This document shows positions 11,281 through 21,887 of a DNA stretch of 64,000 nucleotides, piece by piece (the stretch's first letter is position 1; each line of letters opens with the position of its first letter). Position numbers and translations under genes: made by a program. The notes under the pieces were generated by a model that saw only the letters and a list, made by a program, of their open reading frames with translations, ran no database searches and had not been told where the DNA came from. The DNA is taken from positions 3,387,663 through 3,451,662 of the forward strand of contig QXEO01000234.1 in the NCBI GenBank assembly GCA_007115705.1. Reading direction: 5' to 3'. Origin of the DNA: Dactylis glomerata (Eukaryota > Streptophyta > Magnoliopsida > Poales > Poaceae).

Positions 11281-12021
11281 ATGCTGCAGCAGCCTGTTGA
11301 TTTAGTGGAGCTCTACCGAGGAGTAACAAATGATGATGACCGCACCGCACAGCATGGCAAGATAAGAAACATTCAACTTCCAGCTATTAGATATTTTACT
11401 TACTATCTTGCCACTAGTGTACTTGGTAGAGGAAACACTAGCAATATCTCCAACTATCATTTAGCTTTTCTAGCTACTGCTCTTGATGTTAGTAGGAAGT
11501 ATAACCTCGGTGCTATTATTGCTCGTTGCCTAGCTGCTAAGGGACCTATTTATGGAGGTATTATTGCTGTGCACATTGTTGCTGCTCTTGAACTTCCTAT
11601 TGCTCCTCATGATATACTGTTGACTCCACAGAGGCTCGATCTTGCCGCCATGAAGCTCCATCATTTTGTTATTGCTAACTCACGTGCAAGGAAATTAGTT
11701 TACAGGATGTTATTCACTGATGGAGAGGAAAGGGAAGTGCCTCTGCCACAACCCAGTTTGTTTAATATTGATAATAGGCCATGGTCACGCATGAAGGAGG
11801 AGTTGGACGAGCGGCTTAGTGTGCTCGGCTTCAATGTACAACATGGCATCGTGGATCAGGAGGAAGAGGAGGAGCTGGCCTATCACTTCACCACATACCA
11901 CTCCGGGGTTTCCTCGAGCTCATATCAGGACAATGGTGCTTCTTCATCACACTACAAAGGCGCCACCTCATGGCCGAGTTGGCCGAGTTGGGATTTATCT
12001 CCACTTAGGCCAAAAGCCTAA
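11281..12021 (+). pseudogene. Inverted partial copy of ORF2 (left palindrome arm)
   Basis: It encodes the C-terminal two thirds of ORF2 from MLQQPVDLVELY to the PSWPSWD tail, then reads through because the original TGA is TTA here, ending 11 codons later. It differs from the right-arm protein at about eight residues (for example T to V, R to H, C to R, N to D). It has no promoter or N-terminus of its own. It carries its own copy of the post-ORF2 hairpin at 12004-12022 followed by the G-run. Confidence 0.85.
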
Positions 12022-12331
12022 GCTTGGGGGGAGGTACGCCGACGATTCACTCATGTACATATCATATTTTATCGGTCCTATGTATATCCATGTTTCACTT
12101 TCTCTGGCATTCTTATTCTTATTTCCACTTTTCCAAAACAAAAAAGACCAAAAATATTTCCGTTATTTCTCTTCGTTTACCTTTTAGTTTGGAAGAGAAA
12201 TAACGGAAATATTTTTGGTCTTTTTTTGTTTTGGAAAAGTGGAAATAAGAATAAGAACACCAGAGAAAGTGAAACATGGATATACATAGGACCGATAAAA
12301 TATGATATGTAGATGAGTGAATCGTCGGCGT

Positions 12332-12363
12332 ACCTCCCCCCAAGCTTAGGCTTTTGGCCTAAG
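12332..12363 (-). other. E2 post-ORF2 hairpin and internal polypurine tract
   Basis: Stem arms at 12345-12351 and 12357-12363 (CTTAGGC/GCCTAAG, loop TTTTG on the plus strand) are followed on the minus strand by AAGCTTGGGGGGAGG. This is the right-arm copy; the mirrored copy is at 12004-12033. Confidence 0.75.
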
Positions 12364-12369
12364 TGGAGA

Positions 12370-13503
12370 TCAATCCCAACTCGGCCAACTCGGCCACGAG
12401 GTGGCGCCTTCATAGTGTGATGAAGAAGCACCATTGTCCTGATATGAGCTCGAGGAAACCCCGGAGCGGTATGTGGTGAAGTGATAGGCCAGCTCCTCCT
12501 CTTCCTCCTGATCCACGATGCCATGTTGTACATTGAAGCCGAGCACCCTAAGCCGCTCGTCCAACTCCTCCTTCATGCGTGACCATGGCCTATTATCAAT
12601 ATTAAACAAACTGGGTTGTGGCAAAGGCACTTCCCTTTCCTCTCCATTAGTGAATAACATCCTGTAAACTAATTTCCTTGCACGTGAGTTAGCAATAACA
12701 AAATGATGGAGCTTCATGGCGGCAAGATCGAGCCTCTGTGGAGTCAACAGTATATCATGAGGAGCAATAGGAAGTTCAAGAGCAGCAACAATGTGCACAT
12801 CAATAATACCTCCATAAATAGGTCCCTTAGCAGCTAGGCAACAAGCAATAATAGCACCAAGGTTATACTTCCTACTAACATCAAGAGCAGTAGCTAGAAA
12901 AGCTAAATGATAGTTGGAGATATTGCTAGTGTTTCCTCTACCAAGTACACTAGTGGCAAGATAGTAAGTAAAATATCTAATAGCTGGAAGTTGAATGTTT
13001 CTTATCTTGCCACGCTGTGCGGTGCGGTCATCATCGTTTGTTACTCCTCGATAGAGCTCCACTAAATCAGTGGGCTGCTGCAGCATCTTCCTTGCCGTCC
13101 CAAATATGGGTATACCTAAAATGTTACAAAATCTCTCCAAAGGCATGGTGATAGGTCTATCATAAATCTTGAATGCAATGGAAGGATTGTAATGAGCATT
13201 AGTGAATTTGAAGCTTTCAACGAAAATCTTCGTGAGAATGGCATATTGATTACTCTCATCCATCATGTATGTAGTCAATCCAACCCTGTTAACAAGGAGC
13301 AAGAAATCATTAAGAATCCCTGCATCACTCAACAAATTAGTGCAAGGGAAGGTCGATGGATGTGCATCTCCATCGTCCCCCTCAAGGTTCGGTGACATAA
13401 GATCTTCATTGTAGGATATCCTATATTGAGCAGTGGATCTTGAAGGCCTTGAGGACCTTGGTGCTTCTCTTTCAAACACTTCTCCATAAGTGTAGTTATC
13501 CAT
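12370..13503 (-). CDS. E2 ORF2, family-B second protein, subtype 1, 377 aa
   Basis: An uninterrupted frame from MDNYTYGEVF to PSWPSWD. Residues 1-50 are Ser/Arg-rich then acidic. Residues ~50-300 form a conserved helical body with YDRPITMPLERFCNILGI, GKIRNIQLPAIRYFTYYL and SNYHLAFLATALDVSRKY. Residues ~330-377 are a Glu-run then a Tyr/Ser/Trp-rich low-complexity tail. It occupies the env-like position of Athila elements but has no signal peptide or membrane anchor. The ATG lies 9 bases after a TTTCAG acceptor, so expression from a spliced RNA is likely. About 720 bp of its 3' half is mirrored in the palindrome, so a read-through transcript would fold back on itself. Function unknown. Confidence 0.8.
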   Translation of the reverse strand: MDNYTYGEVFEREAPRSSRPSRSTAQYRISYNEDLMSPNLEGDDGDAHPSTFPCTNLLSDAGILNDFLLLVNRVGLTTYMMDESNQYAILTKIFVESFKFTNAHYNPSIAFKIYDRPITMPLERFCNILGIPIFGTARKMLQQPTDLVELYRGVTNDDDRTAQRGKIRNIQLPAIRYFTYYLATSVLGRGNTSNISNYHLAFLATALDVSRKYNLGAIIACCLAAKGPIYGGIIDVHIVAALELPIAPHDILLTPQRLDLAAMKLHHFVIANSRARKLVYRMLFTNGEEREVPLPQPSLFNIDNRPWSRMKEELDERLRVLGFNVQHGIVDQEEEEELAYHFTTYRSGVSSSSYQDNGASSSHYEGATSWPSWPSWD

Positions 13504-14381
13504 GTCCCTTTTCTGAAATTTTTAACAAACCTCCTAAAATATGATTTTGAGACAAGCAAATGTAGGGAATTACTATAGTGAGTTACTAGAGAGCTATCAT
13601 GCATCAAAATATCATTTCTAAGCAATAGAACAAGCATGCATACTCATTTATCCTGCCAACTACAATGCCAAAATACTCAAGAAATACTTCACCAGAAGAA
13701 ATTCTACTTGGACAAGCGGAGGAGTCACATACCGGAGAACAATTGCTCCAAATCTCAGCAGAAATGATGGGCTGAGCAAGGAGATCAAAAAATCAAAGTG
13801 AAGAATAGTAAGAACTCGGGTATGAGCTGGGTGTGTCATTATTTTCAGGAGAGAGAAAGAGCAGGGGAGGAAGAGATAAGTGAGAGGCTAGGTGGGGCCC
13901 CCTCACATCAGGTGGGCGCGCCCCGGGCTGGGCCATGCCCCCTATGTGGGAGATGGCGTGGCAGCCCCTCCTGGTGTCTCTCAGGTGTTTCTCTGTCCCA
14001 TTTTTGACATAAAATTTATAAAGAATTTTCTGGAATTTTTTGAGAAACTTTATTTTTGAGGATTTTTCAGAAATTTGCATATCGATAAAAACTCAGAAAA
14101 ACGAAGGTGAAATGATTTCAAGCAAATCAAAACCAAGCATGTAGCAGCTCTGAGATACTCTTAATCATGTAACTAAACTAAATAAAATAAAATTAAAAAA
14201 GTAAATATAGGTACGGTGGAGTGGATGCGGTGAAAATGAAGTTTCGTTCATATAAAATCACTTTGTTAACAAGGTTGATCAAGTCTTGTTTCCAAACTAA
14301 CTTTATATGAGGCAAAACTTTGCACTTCACTAATGCTTATGTTACCTCAACTTTGATAGGCATAGTCCCAATCATAACAAT
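13504..14381 (-). other. E2 spacer between gag-protease and ORF2
   Basis: Non-coding. On the minus strand it carries a GC-rich block (around 13895-13950) resembling the GC hairpin block of the LTR, a C/T-rich run, a donor-like GTATGT (13727-13732) and a TTTCAG acceptor ending at 13513, nine bases before the ORF2 ATG. It could be an internal promoter with a leader intron, or the acceptor of a subgenomic splice. Confidence 0.6.
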
Positions 14382-16979
14382 TTAATATTCTTCTTTGGGC
14401 TTTCGCTCTGAGCAGATGATTTGACCAACTTTGATGGTCTCAACATTCTTGACGGAATTTAGAGCATTCTTTCTATCAATCTTCTTGGGAAAATAAACTA
14501 TATACTCTTTATCATTGACATTGAAAGTCACTTTTCCTTGATTGCAATTAATAACAGCACCTGGAGTGTTTAGAAATGGTCTTCCAAGAATAATAGAGAT
14601 ATTATCATCTTTAGGCATTTCCAACACAACAAAATTAGTTAATATCAAACAACTGTTAGCAACTTGAACAGGAACATTTTCACATATACCAATAGGAATA
14701 GTAGTAGACTTATCAGCCATCTGCAAAGATATACCAATTGATACCAATTTTTCTAGATCAAGTCTCTTATAAAGAGAAAAAGGCATGACACTAACTCCAG
14801 CTCCCAAATCACATAAAGCAGTTCTAACATAGTTATTTTTAATGGAGCAAGGAATAGTTGGTATACCTGGATCTCCGAGCTTCTCCGGTACCTTACCATC
14901 AAAAGAATAATTAGCAAGTAAAGTGGAAATTTCCTCATTAGGAATCTTCCTTTTGTTAGTGACAATATCTTTCATATACTTTGCATAAGGAGGCATTCTA
15001 ATAGCATCAGTCAAAGGAATTTGCAAAAATAGAGGTCTCATCCATTCACAAAACCTGTTGTAGTGTTCTTCTTCCTTGGACTTGTGTTTCTTACCAGGAA
15101 AAGGCATTGGTTTCTGTACCCAAGGTTCTCTCTCATTACCATGTTTGTTGGCAATGAAGTCTTCTTTGGTGTACTTTGCATTCTTATCAGTCTTTTCTAG
15201 TTCTTCTTCAACTTCTTCTTTATCGGAAGCATCTCCTGGTTCTGTTTCAGCATCAGAAATAGAAACACTATTAGGATCTTTACCTGCATCAAATGATTCT
15301 ATAGTTGTTTTATGCTTCTTCTTCTTCATGGAAGGAATATCATCACTTGGAATGCGTTGAGAATCTTGCTCGACCCTCTTAGGATGTCCTTCAGGATATA
15401 ATGGATCTTGAGTAGCAGTGCCACTTCTTGTGCGTATTTCACATGCTTGCTTCTCTCTTGCGGCATTAACTAGCAAGTCTTTTTGCACCTTGGTAAGCTG
15501 ATCAATTTGTGTTTGAACCATTTGAAAATGTTTAACAAGTATCTTCATATCATTGGTGGTTCTCTCCACAATATCCTGCAACTTGTTAATAGCTCTAGAA
15601 TTTTCCAACAAATGATTATGCACCATTCTATTAAAATTTTCTTGCTTCACAATAAAATTATCAAATTCATCTAAGTATTGATCAAGAGGTTTAGAATAAG
15701 GAATATCTCTTTCATCAAAGCGTTGGAGAGAGTGTACCTCAATAGTGGATGAATGAGGAATTGGCTTACATAATTCTTCTATAGGAGGTAAATTCTTCAC
15801 ATCTTCAGCCTTAATACCTTTCTCCTTAAGAGATTTCTTAGCTTCCTTCATAACTTCATCATTTAATTCAATTATCCCTCTCTTCTTTAGTGTAGGCTCT
15901 GGAGATGGCGCAGGTGTTGGTGCTGGTGTTGGCTCAACTAGAGTCCAATCATCATGATTCCGGCTTATTTTTGCCATTAGTTCTTCAGCTTCAGCCGAAG
16001 TTCTTTCCCTAAAAACACAACCAGCACAACTATCCAAATATGACTTAGATTCATCAGTTAGTCCATTATAAAATATATCAAGGAGTTCATTTTTAGGCAA
16101 TGGTTCTTTAGGCAAAGCTCTAATTAAAGAACAAAACCTTGTCAAAGAATCAGGCAATATCTCTCCTTTTCCCTGTTCAAAATCAAAGATTTTCTGCACA
16201 GCAGCATGTTGAGCACTAGCAAGGAAATATTTCTGAAAGAAAGCATTAAACAAAGAAATAGGACTATTAAGAGATCCATAAGACAAGCTATTAAACCAAT
16301 TTTTAGTTGCATCTTTCAATGAGAAAGGAAAAATCTTAGCAACAAAGTAAGTGCGGAGCTTAATATCATCAGAAAACAAATTACTCAAGGTAGAAAGCTC
16401 ATTCATATGCTCCATAGCACTCTCATCTTTAGTGCCACACAAAGGAGTTTTCTCAACAATAGATATGTAAGATAAATCCAAAGAGAAATCATAATCCTTA
16501 TCTCTAATATTTATGGGAGAAGCAGCAAACTTCAGATCAGGAAACAAATTATATCTAACAGAATGTCTTGCAAGAAGTTCTTTAACCTCAGCGGCATTAC
16601 GAGTAGCATGTGCTTCAGCAATAAAATCATCATGAAGCTCAATATAAGCATCATCATCATAATCATCACTAGGACATTCCCTAGACTCAGGTGAACTAAC
16701 AGGTATAACAGTGGTGTTTCCCAACTTAGCTCTAGCAATAGTAGCATCTAAAAAGGAACCTAGTGAACCACTCTCATCAAGCACAGTAGAAGCATCATCT
16801 AAATTATCAGTGGCATTTTCAAACTCAGCAGAAGTAGTAGCAGTAGCATGTGGGTGTGGTGGTGTAAGCAACTTACTCATGATAGATGGTGAATCAAGAG
16901 CAACAGAAGTGTTGAGAGTCGTACCTCTTCTTGTAGTGGATGGCAATATAGGAACTTTTCCATCACGAGGTTTACCCAT
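14382..16979 (-). CDS. E2 gag-protease polyprotein, Athila type, 865 aa, open frame
   Basis: The start chosen is MGKPRDGKVP at 16979, just inside the primer site and conserved in E3, E5 and E6; the frame stays open upstream into the LTR but that part is not element protein. The gag core lies at ~190-320 (MNELSTLSNLFSDDIKLRTY, FNAFFQKYF, PKNELLDIFYNGLTDESKSY). A basic K-rich, then acidic linker is at ~550-610. The TRSG motif typical of Athila is near 510, and the IPLTDAIRMPPYAKYMKDIV block near 660. The aspartic protease has DLGAGVSVMP from about residue 724 and an LGRPFLN flap motif near 798. No CCHC zinc knuckle is visible. The protein ends about 65 residues after the flap motif, without RT. 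Copies E3, E5 and E6 are broken; this one is not. Confidence 0.9.
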   Translation of the reverse strand: MGKPRDGKVPILPSTTRRGTTLNTSVALDSPSIMSKLLTPPHPHATATTSAEFENATDNLDDASTVLDESGSLGSFLDATIARAKLGNTTVIPVSSPESRECPSDDYDDDAYIELHDDFIAEAHATRNAAEVKELLARHSVRYNLFPDLKFAASPINIRDKDYDFSLDLSYISIVEKTPLCGTKDESAMEHMNELSTLSNLFSDDIKLRTYFVAKIFPFSLKDATKNWFNSLSYGSLNSPISLFNAFFQKYFLASAQHAAVQKIFDFEQGKGEILPDSLTRFCSLIRALPKEPLPKNELLDIFYNGLTDESKSYLDSCAGCVFRERTSAEAEELMAKISRNHDDWTLVEPTPAPTPAPSPEPTLKKRGIIELNDEVMKEAKKSLKEKGIKAEDVKNLPPIEELCKPIPHSSTIEVHSLQRFDERDIPYSKPLDQYLDEFDNFIVKQENFNRMVHNHLLENSRAINKLQDIVERTTNDMKILVKHFQMVQTQIDQLTKVQKDLLVNAAREKQACEIRTRSGTATQDPLYPEGHPKRVEQDSQRIPSDDIPSMKKKKHKTTIESFDAGKDPNSVSISDAETEPGDASDKEEVEEELEKTDKNAKYTKEDFIANKHGNEREPWVQKPMPFPGKKHKSKEEEHYNRFCEWMRPLFLQIPLTDAIRMPPYAKYMKDIVTNKRKIPNEEISTLLANYSFDGKVPEKLGDPGIPTIPCSIKNNYVRTALCDLGAGVSVMPFSLYKRLDLEKLVSIGISLQMADKSTTIPIGICENVPVQVANSCLILTNFVVLEMPKDDNISIILGRPFLNTPGAVINCNQGKVTFNVNDKEYIVYFPKKIDRKNALNSVKNVETIKVGQIICSERKPKEEY

Positions 16980-17038
16980 GATGAAAGGATTGCAGCGAAC
17001 AATATGAATACCAAGTGAACTTACAAATAAAGCTATGC

Positions 17039-17056
17039 TCCCTGACAACGGCGCCA
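17039..17056 (-). other. E2 primer-binding site, two or more mutations
   Basis: On the minus strand TGGCGCCGTTGTCAGGGA compares with the expected TGGCGCCGTTGCCGGGGA. Both changes are transitions, as expected for decay of methylated cytosines. It lies 11 bases inside the 5' LTR end. Confidence 0.85.
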
Positions 17057-17067
17057 GAAAATAGTCT

Positions 17068-18454
17068 TGATGACCCACAAGTATAGGGGATCGCAACAGT
17101 CTTTGAGGGAAGTAAAACCCAAATTTATTGATTGGACACAAGGGAAGCCAAAGAATATATGTAAGCCTTAACAGATGAGTTGTCAATTCAGCTGCACCTG
17201 GAAACAGTCTTGCTCGCAGTGGTTTATCAGTAGCAATAGTTTTATAGTGGTGATAGTAGTGAAACAGTAACAACAGTAGTAAAATAACAGCGGTAATAGC
17301 AGCGATAGTAAACAGTAGGAACAAATACTATAGGCATAGGGATGGATTACGGGTGTTGGATGGATAACATAATTCATGAAATCAATGAGACATGGACATT
17401 GCAGATAAATAATGATAAAGCATCCTAGTACAAACAATCATAGGCATGTGTTCTGTATATAGTCGTACGTGCTCACAAGGAGAAACTTGCATGACATCTT
17501 TTGTCCTACCAGCCTGTTGCAGCAGGACCTCAAGGGAAACTACTGGTAATTAAGATACTCCTTTTAATAAAGTACCAGAGCAAAGCATTAACACTTGGTG
17601 AACACATGTGATCCTCACATCATAGCCACCCCCTCCGGTTATCCCAATTTCTGTCACTTTAGGGCCTCGGGTTCTGGACAACAATATGTATAAACAACTT
17701 GTAGATAAGACCATAAACAACAAGTACCATTATAGAAATAATAACATGTTCAGATCTGAAATCATGGCACTCAGGCCTAAAGTGACAAGCATTAAGCACA
17801 ACAAGTTGCAACAATGTCATAGGCACTAAATAAAGATACTAGGCACTATGCCCTAACAATCTCATATCAAATTACATGAACAATTTCATCCAATCCCTAC
17901 CATCCCCTCACCTACAGTGGGGGAATTACTCACACATGGATGGGGAATTCATGGATGGTCGATGGAGGAGCGTCGGTGATGATGGTGATGAAGATCTCCT
18001 CCAAATCCCTGTCTCGACAGGGTGCCAAAATGAAGTTTCTGGTTCCGAATCGCGGTTTTTGATGGCGGTGGCGCAGCGGAAGTCTATCTGGGAAAAACGC
18101 CGTCTCCCTGATATAATTGAGTCAGGGGGTATATGTAGGTGAAAGGAGAGGTCGAGTGGACGGCCGAGGTGTCCTCACACCACGTGGGCGCGGCCAGGGC
18201 TGGGTCGCGCCCCCTGTGTGTGTGGGGCCCTCGAGCCTCTCCTCCATCTCATCTTCTAGCTCCGTGGGTCTTCTGGTGAAATAGGATTTTTGATGATTTT
18301 TCCCAAATTTTTAATGAAAGTTGGATTTCCGCACAAAAACGAGACACCAGAGCAATTCTGCTAAAAATAGCGTTAGTCCGTGTTAGTTGTATTAAATTAG
18401 AGGAGAAACAATAGCAAAAGTGTTCAGGAAAGTAGATACGTTTTGGACGTATTA
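17068..18454 (-). repeat. E2 5' LTR, 1387 bp
   Basis: Collinear with 8076-9473. The outer end reads TAATACGTCC (one change from TGATACGTCC) and the inner end GGGTCATCA. It is followed by the target duplication GTTAC (18455-18459) and then by E3 spacer sequence. Confidence 0.92.
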
Positions 18455-19171
18455 GTTACTAGAGGGCTAACATGCATCAAAATAACATTTCTAAGCAATA
18501 GAACAAGCATGTAAACTCATTTTACCTGTCACCTATGGAGCTAAAATACTCAAGAAATACTTCACTAAACAAAATTCTACTTGGACAATTGGAGGAGTCA
18601 CATACCGGAGAACAAATGCTCCAAATCTCAGCAACAATGATGGGCTGAGCAAGGAGATCGAAAAATCGAGAAGGAGAGCAGCAAGAACACAAGTTTGAGC
18701 TGGTGTGTCATTGTTTTTCGGGAGAGAGAAAGAGCTGGGGAGGAAGAGATAAGTGAGAGGCCAGGGGCCCCCCTCACCTTAGGTGGGCGCGGCCAGGCTT
18801 GGGCCGCACCCCCTGGTGGTGAGGTGGCATGGCAGGTCCCCCTGAGGTCTCCCAGGTGCCTCTCTGCCCCATTTTTTGACATAAAATTTTAAAAAGATTT
18901 TTCTGGAATTTTTCAAGAAACTTTATTTTCGAGGATTTTTTAGAAAAATGATAAGAGAATAAAACTTGGGAAAACGACGGTGGAGCGATAGAAAGCAAAT
19001 CAAAACCAAGTATGCAACAGCTCTAAGATATTCTAATCATGTAACTAAGTTTGAGTAAATGTGGTGAAAACGAAGTTTTGTTCATATAAAATCACTTTGT
19101 TAACAAGGTTGATCAAGTCTTGTTACCAAACTAACTTTTTATGAGGCAAAACTTTGCATTCCACTATATGC
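18455..19171 (-). other. E3 spacer between gag-protease and ORF2 (right part)
   Basis: Collinear with the E2 spacer. It contains the GC-rich block around 18770-18850, the C/T-rich run and the donor-like GTATGT. It is non-coding. The left remainder of this spacer is 7993-8075. Confidence 0.65.
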
Positions 19172-21800
19172 TTATGTTACCTCAACCTTAATAGGCATAG
19201 TCCCAATCATGACAATTTTATATTCTTCCTTGGGCTTTCGCTCTGAACAAATAATTTGACCAACTCGAATGGTCTCAACATTCTTGATTGAATTTAGAGC
19301 ATTCTTTCTATCAATCTTCTTGGGAAAATAGACCGTATATTCTTTGTCATTGACATTGAAAGTTACTTTTCCTTGATTGCAATTTATAACAGCACCTGCA
19401 GTGTTTAGAAAAGGTCTCCCAAGAATAATAGACATATTATCATCTTCAGGCATCTCCAACACAACAAAGTCAGTTACTATCAAACAACTGTTAGCAACTT
19501 GAACAGGAACATTTTCACATATACCAATAGGAATAGTAGTAGACTTATCAGCCATTTGCAAAGATATATCAGTTGATACCAATTTTCTAGATCAAGTCTC
19601 TTATAGAGAGAAAAAGGCATGACACTAACTCCGGCTCCCAAATCACATAAAGCAGTTCTAACATAGTTATTTTTAATGGAGCAAGGAATAGTTGGTAAAC
19701 CTGGATCTCCAAGCTTCTCTGGCACTTTACCATCAAAAGAATAGTTAGAAAGTAAAGTAGAAATTTCCTCATTAGGAATCTTTCTTTTGTTAGTAACAAT
19801 ATCTTTCATATACTTTGCATAAGGAGGCATTCTAATAGCATCAGTCAAAGGAATTTGCAAAAATAAAGGTCTCATCCATTCACAAAACCTGTTGTAGTGT
19901 TCTTCTTCCTTGGACTTGTGTTTCTTACCAGGAAAAGGTATTGGTTTCTGTACCCAAGGTTCTCTCTCATTACCATGCTTGTTGGCAATAAAGTCTTCTT
20001 TGGTGTACTTTGCATTCTTATCAATCTTTTCTGGTTCCTCTTCAACTTCTTATTTATCAGAAGCATCACCTGGTTAATTTTTAGCATCAGAATTAGAAAC
20101 ACTATTAGGATCTTTACCTGCTTCAGAGGATTCTGCAACTGTTTTATGATTCTTCTTCTTGGAAGGAATATCATCTCTTGAAGTGCGTTGAGAATCTTGC
20201 TCGACCCTCTTAGGATGTCCTTCAGGATATAAGGGGTCTTGAGTAGTAGCACCTCCTCTTGTGCATATTTCACACGCTTGTTTTTCTCTTGCAGCATTAA
20301 GTAGCAAGTCTTTTTGCACCTTGGTAAGCTGATCAATTTGAGTCTGAACCATTTGAAAATGTTTAACAAGTATCTTCACATCATTGGAGGTTCTCTCCAC
20401 AATATCCTACAACTTGTTAATAGCTCTAGAATTTTCCAACAAATGCTTCTGCACCATTCTATTAAAATTATCTTGCTTAACAATAAAATTATCCAACTCA
20501 TCTAAGCATTGACTAGGAGGTTTAGAGTAAGGAATATCTCTATCATCAAAGCATTGGAGAGAGTGTACCTCAATAGTAGATGAGTGAGGGATTGGCTTAC
20601 ATAATTCTTTTATAGGAGGTAAATTCTTCATATCTTCGGATTTAATACCTTTCTCCTTAAGAGATTTCTTGGCTTCCCTCATAACTTCATCATTTAATTC
20701 AATCATTCCTCTATTCTTTGGTGTTGGCTCTGGAGTTGGCACTGGTGTTGGTGTTGACTCAGCCATAGTCCAATCATCATGATTCTGGCTTATTTTAACC
20801 ATTAGTTCTTCAGCTTCAGCCGGAGTTCTTTCCCTAAAAACACAACCGCATAACTATCTAGATATGTCTTAGATTCATTAGTTAGTACATTATAAAATAT
20901 ATCAAGGAGTTCATTTTTAGGCAATGGCTCCTTAGGCAATGCTCTAATTAAAGAACAAAACCTTGCCCAAGATTCAGGCAATATCTCTCCTTTTCCCTAT
21001 TCAAAGTCAAAGATTTTCTGCACTGCAGCATGTTGAGCGCTAGCAGGAAAATATTTCTGATTGAAAGCATTAACCAAAGCAATAGGACTATTAAGAGATC
21101 CAGGAGACAAATTATTAAACCAAGTCTTAGCTGCACGTTTCAATGAAAAAGGAAAAATCTTAGCAACAAAGTAAGTGCGCAGCTTAATATCATCAAAAAA
21201 TACATTACTCAAAGTAGAAAGCTCATTCATATGGGCCATAGCACTTTCACCTTCAGTACCACAAAAATGGTCTTTCTAAATAATAGATATGAAAGATAAA
21301 TCTAAAGAGAAATCATAACCCTTATCTCTAATATTGATGGGAAAAGGAGCAAACTTAGGATCAGGAGATAAGTTATATCCAACACCACGTCTTGCTAAAA
21401 GTTTCTTAACATCATTAGCATCACGAGTAGCATGAGCTTTGGCAATAAAATCATCATCAAGCTCAATATAAGTGTCATCAAGATCATCACTAGGGCATTC
21501 CCTAGACTCAGGTGAACTAACAGGTGTAACAGTGGTGTTTCCCATCTTAGCTCTAGCAATTGTAGCATCTAAAAAGGAACCTAGTGAACCATTCTCATCA
21601 AGCACAATAGAAGCATCATCTAAATTATCAGTGGCATTTTCAAACTTAGCAGAAGAGGTAGCAGTAGCGTGTGCATGTGGTGGTGTAAGCAACTTTCTCA
21701 TAACAGATGGTAAATCAAGAGCAACAGAGGTGTTCAGAGTCGTAACTCTTCTTGTAGTGGATGGCAGTATAGGAACTTTTCCATCACAAGGTTTACCCAT
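19172..21800 (-). pseudogene. E3 gag-protease, broken by stops and frameshifts
   Basis: The same protein as in E2, starting MGKPCDGKVP at 21800. Damage seen: a stop ending the first segment at 21276, another at 20997-20999 just after KIFDFE, a frameshift near 20850, a stop at 20407-20409, stops near 20050-20075, and a one-base deletion near 19585 that shifts the protease between DLE and the following ISLQMADKS block. The protease motif DLGAGVSVMP survives around 19640. No RT follows. It is clearly inactive. Confidence 0.9.
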
Positions 21801-21858
21801 AATGAAAGGATGCAACAAACGATATGAATTCCAAGTGCACTTACAAATAAAGCTATGC

Positions 21859-21876
21859 TCCCCGGCAACAGCGCCA
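21859..21876 (-). other. E3 primer-binding site, one mutation
   Basis: TGGCGCTGTTGCCGGGGA on the minus strand, a single C-to-T change from the tRNA-Asp complement. Confidence 0.85.
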
Positions 21877-21887
21877 GAAAATAGTCT

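Larger units (their letters stand above)
11277..13090. repeat. ~0.9-kb near-perfect inverted duplication (palindrome) with 17-nt loop
   Basis: The left arm 11277-12174 is the reverse complement of the right arm 12192-13090, with scattered substitutions and a single A-run indel. The loop is 12175-12191. The right arm is the normal minus-strand ORF2 3' part, the post-ORF2 hairpin and the start of the 3' module. The left arm is an extra inverted copy placed before the 3' module resumes at 11276. Arm ends share only short homology with their new neighbour (GAAG). It looks like a fold-back or template-switch product. Confidence 0.9.
8076..18454 (-). mobile_element. E2: complete family-B LTR retrotransposon with intact gag-protease and an internal palindrome
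   Basis: A full-length minus-strand element: 3' LTR 8076-9473, polypurine tract, 3' module, an inverted duplication covering most of ORF2 (11277-13090), ORF2 12370-13503, spacer, gag-protease 14382-16979, primer site 17039-17056, 5' LTR 17068-18454, with GTTAC duplications. It is Athila-lineage by gag and protease, but nothing resembling RT, RNase H or integrase is present between protease and ORF2 or elsewhere. It is therefore non-autonomous although its gag-protease frame is open. LTR divergence is visibly higher than in E1 (about 17 differences in the first 250 bp). Confidence 0.93.

Noticed and set aside
11281..12021. An independent plus-strand gene in E2
   Set aside because: It is the inverted arm of the palindrome, lacking N-terminus and promoter.
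16980..17324. N-terminal extension of the E2 gag frame with a hydrophobic, signal-like stretch
   Set aside because: It crosses the primer-binding site into the LTR and is produced by the ACT triplet tract; the conserved MGKP start inside the element is the better choice.
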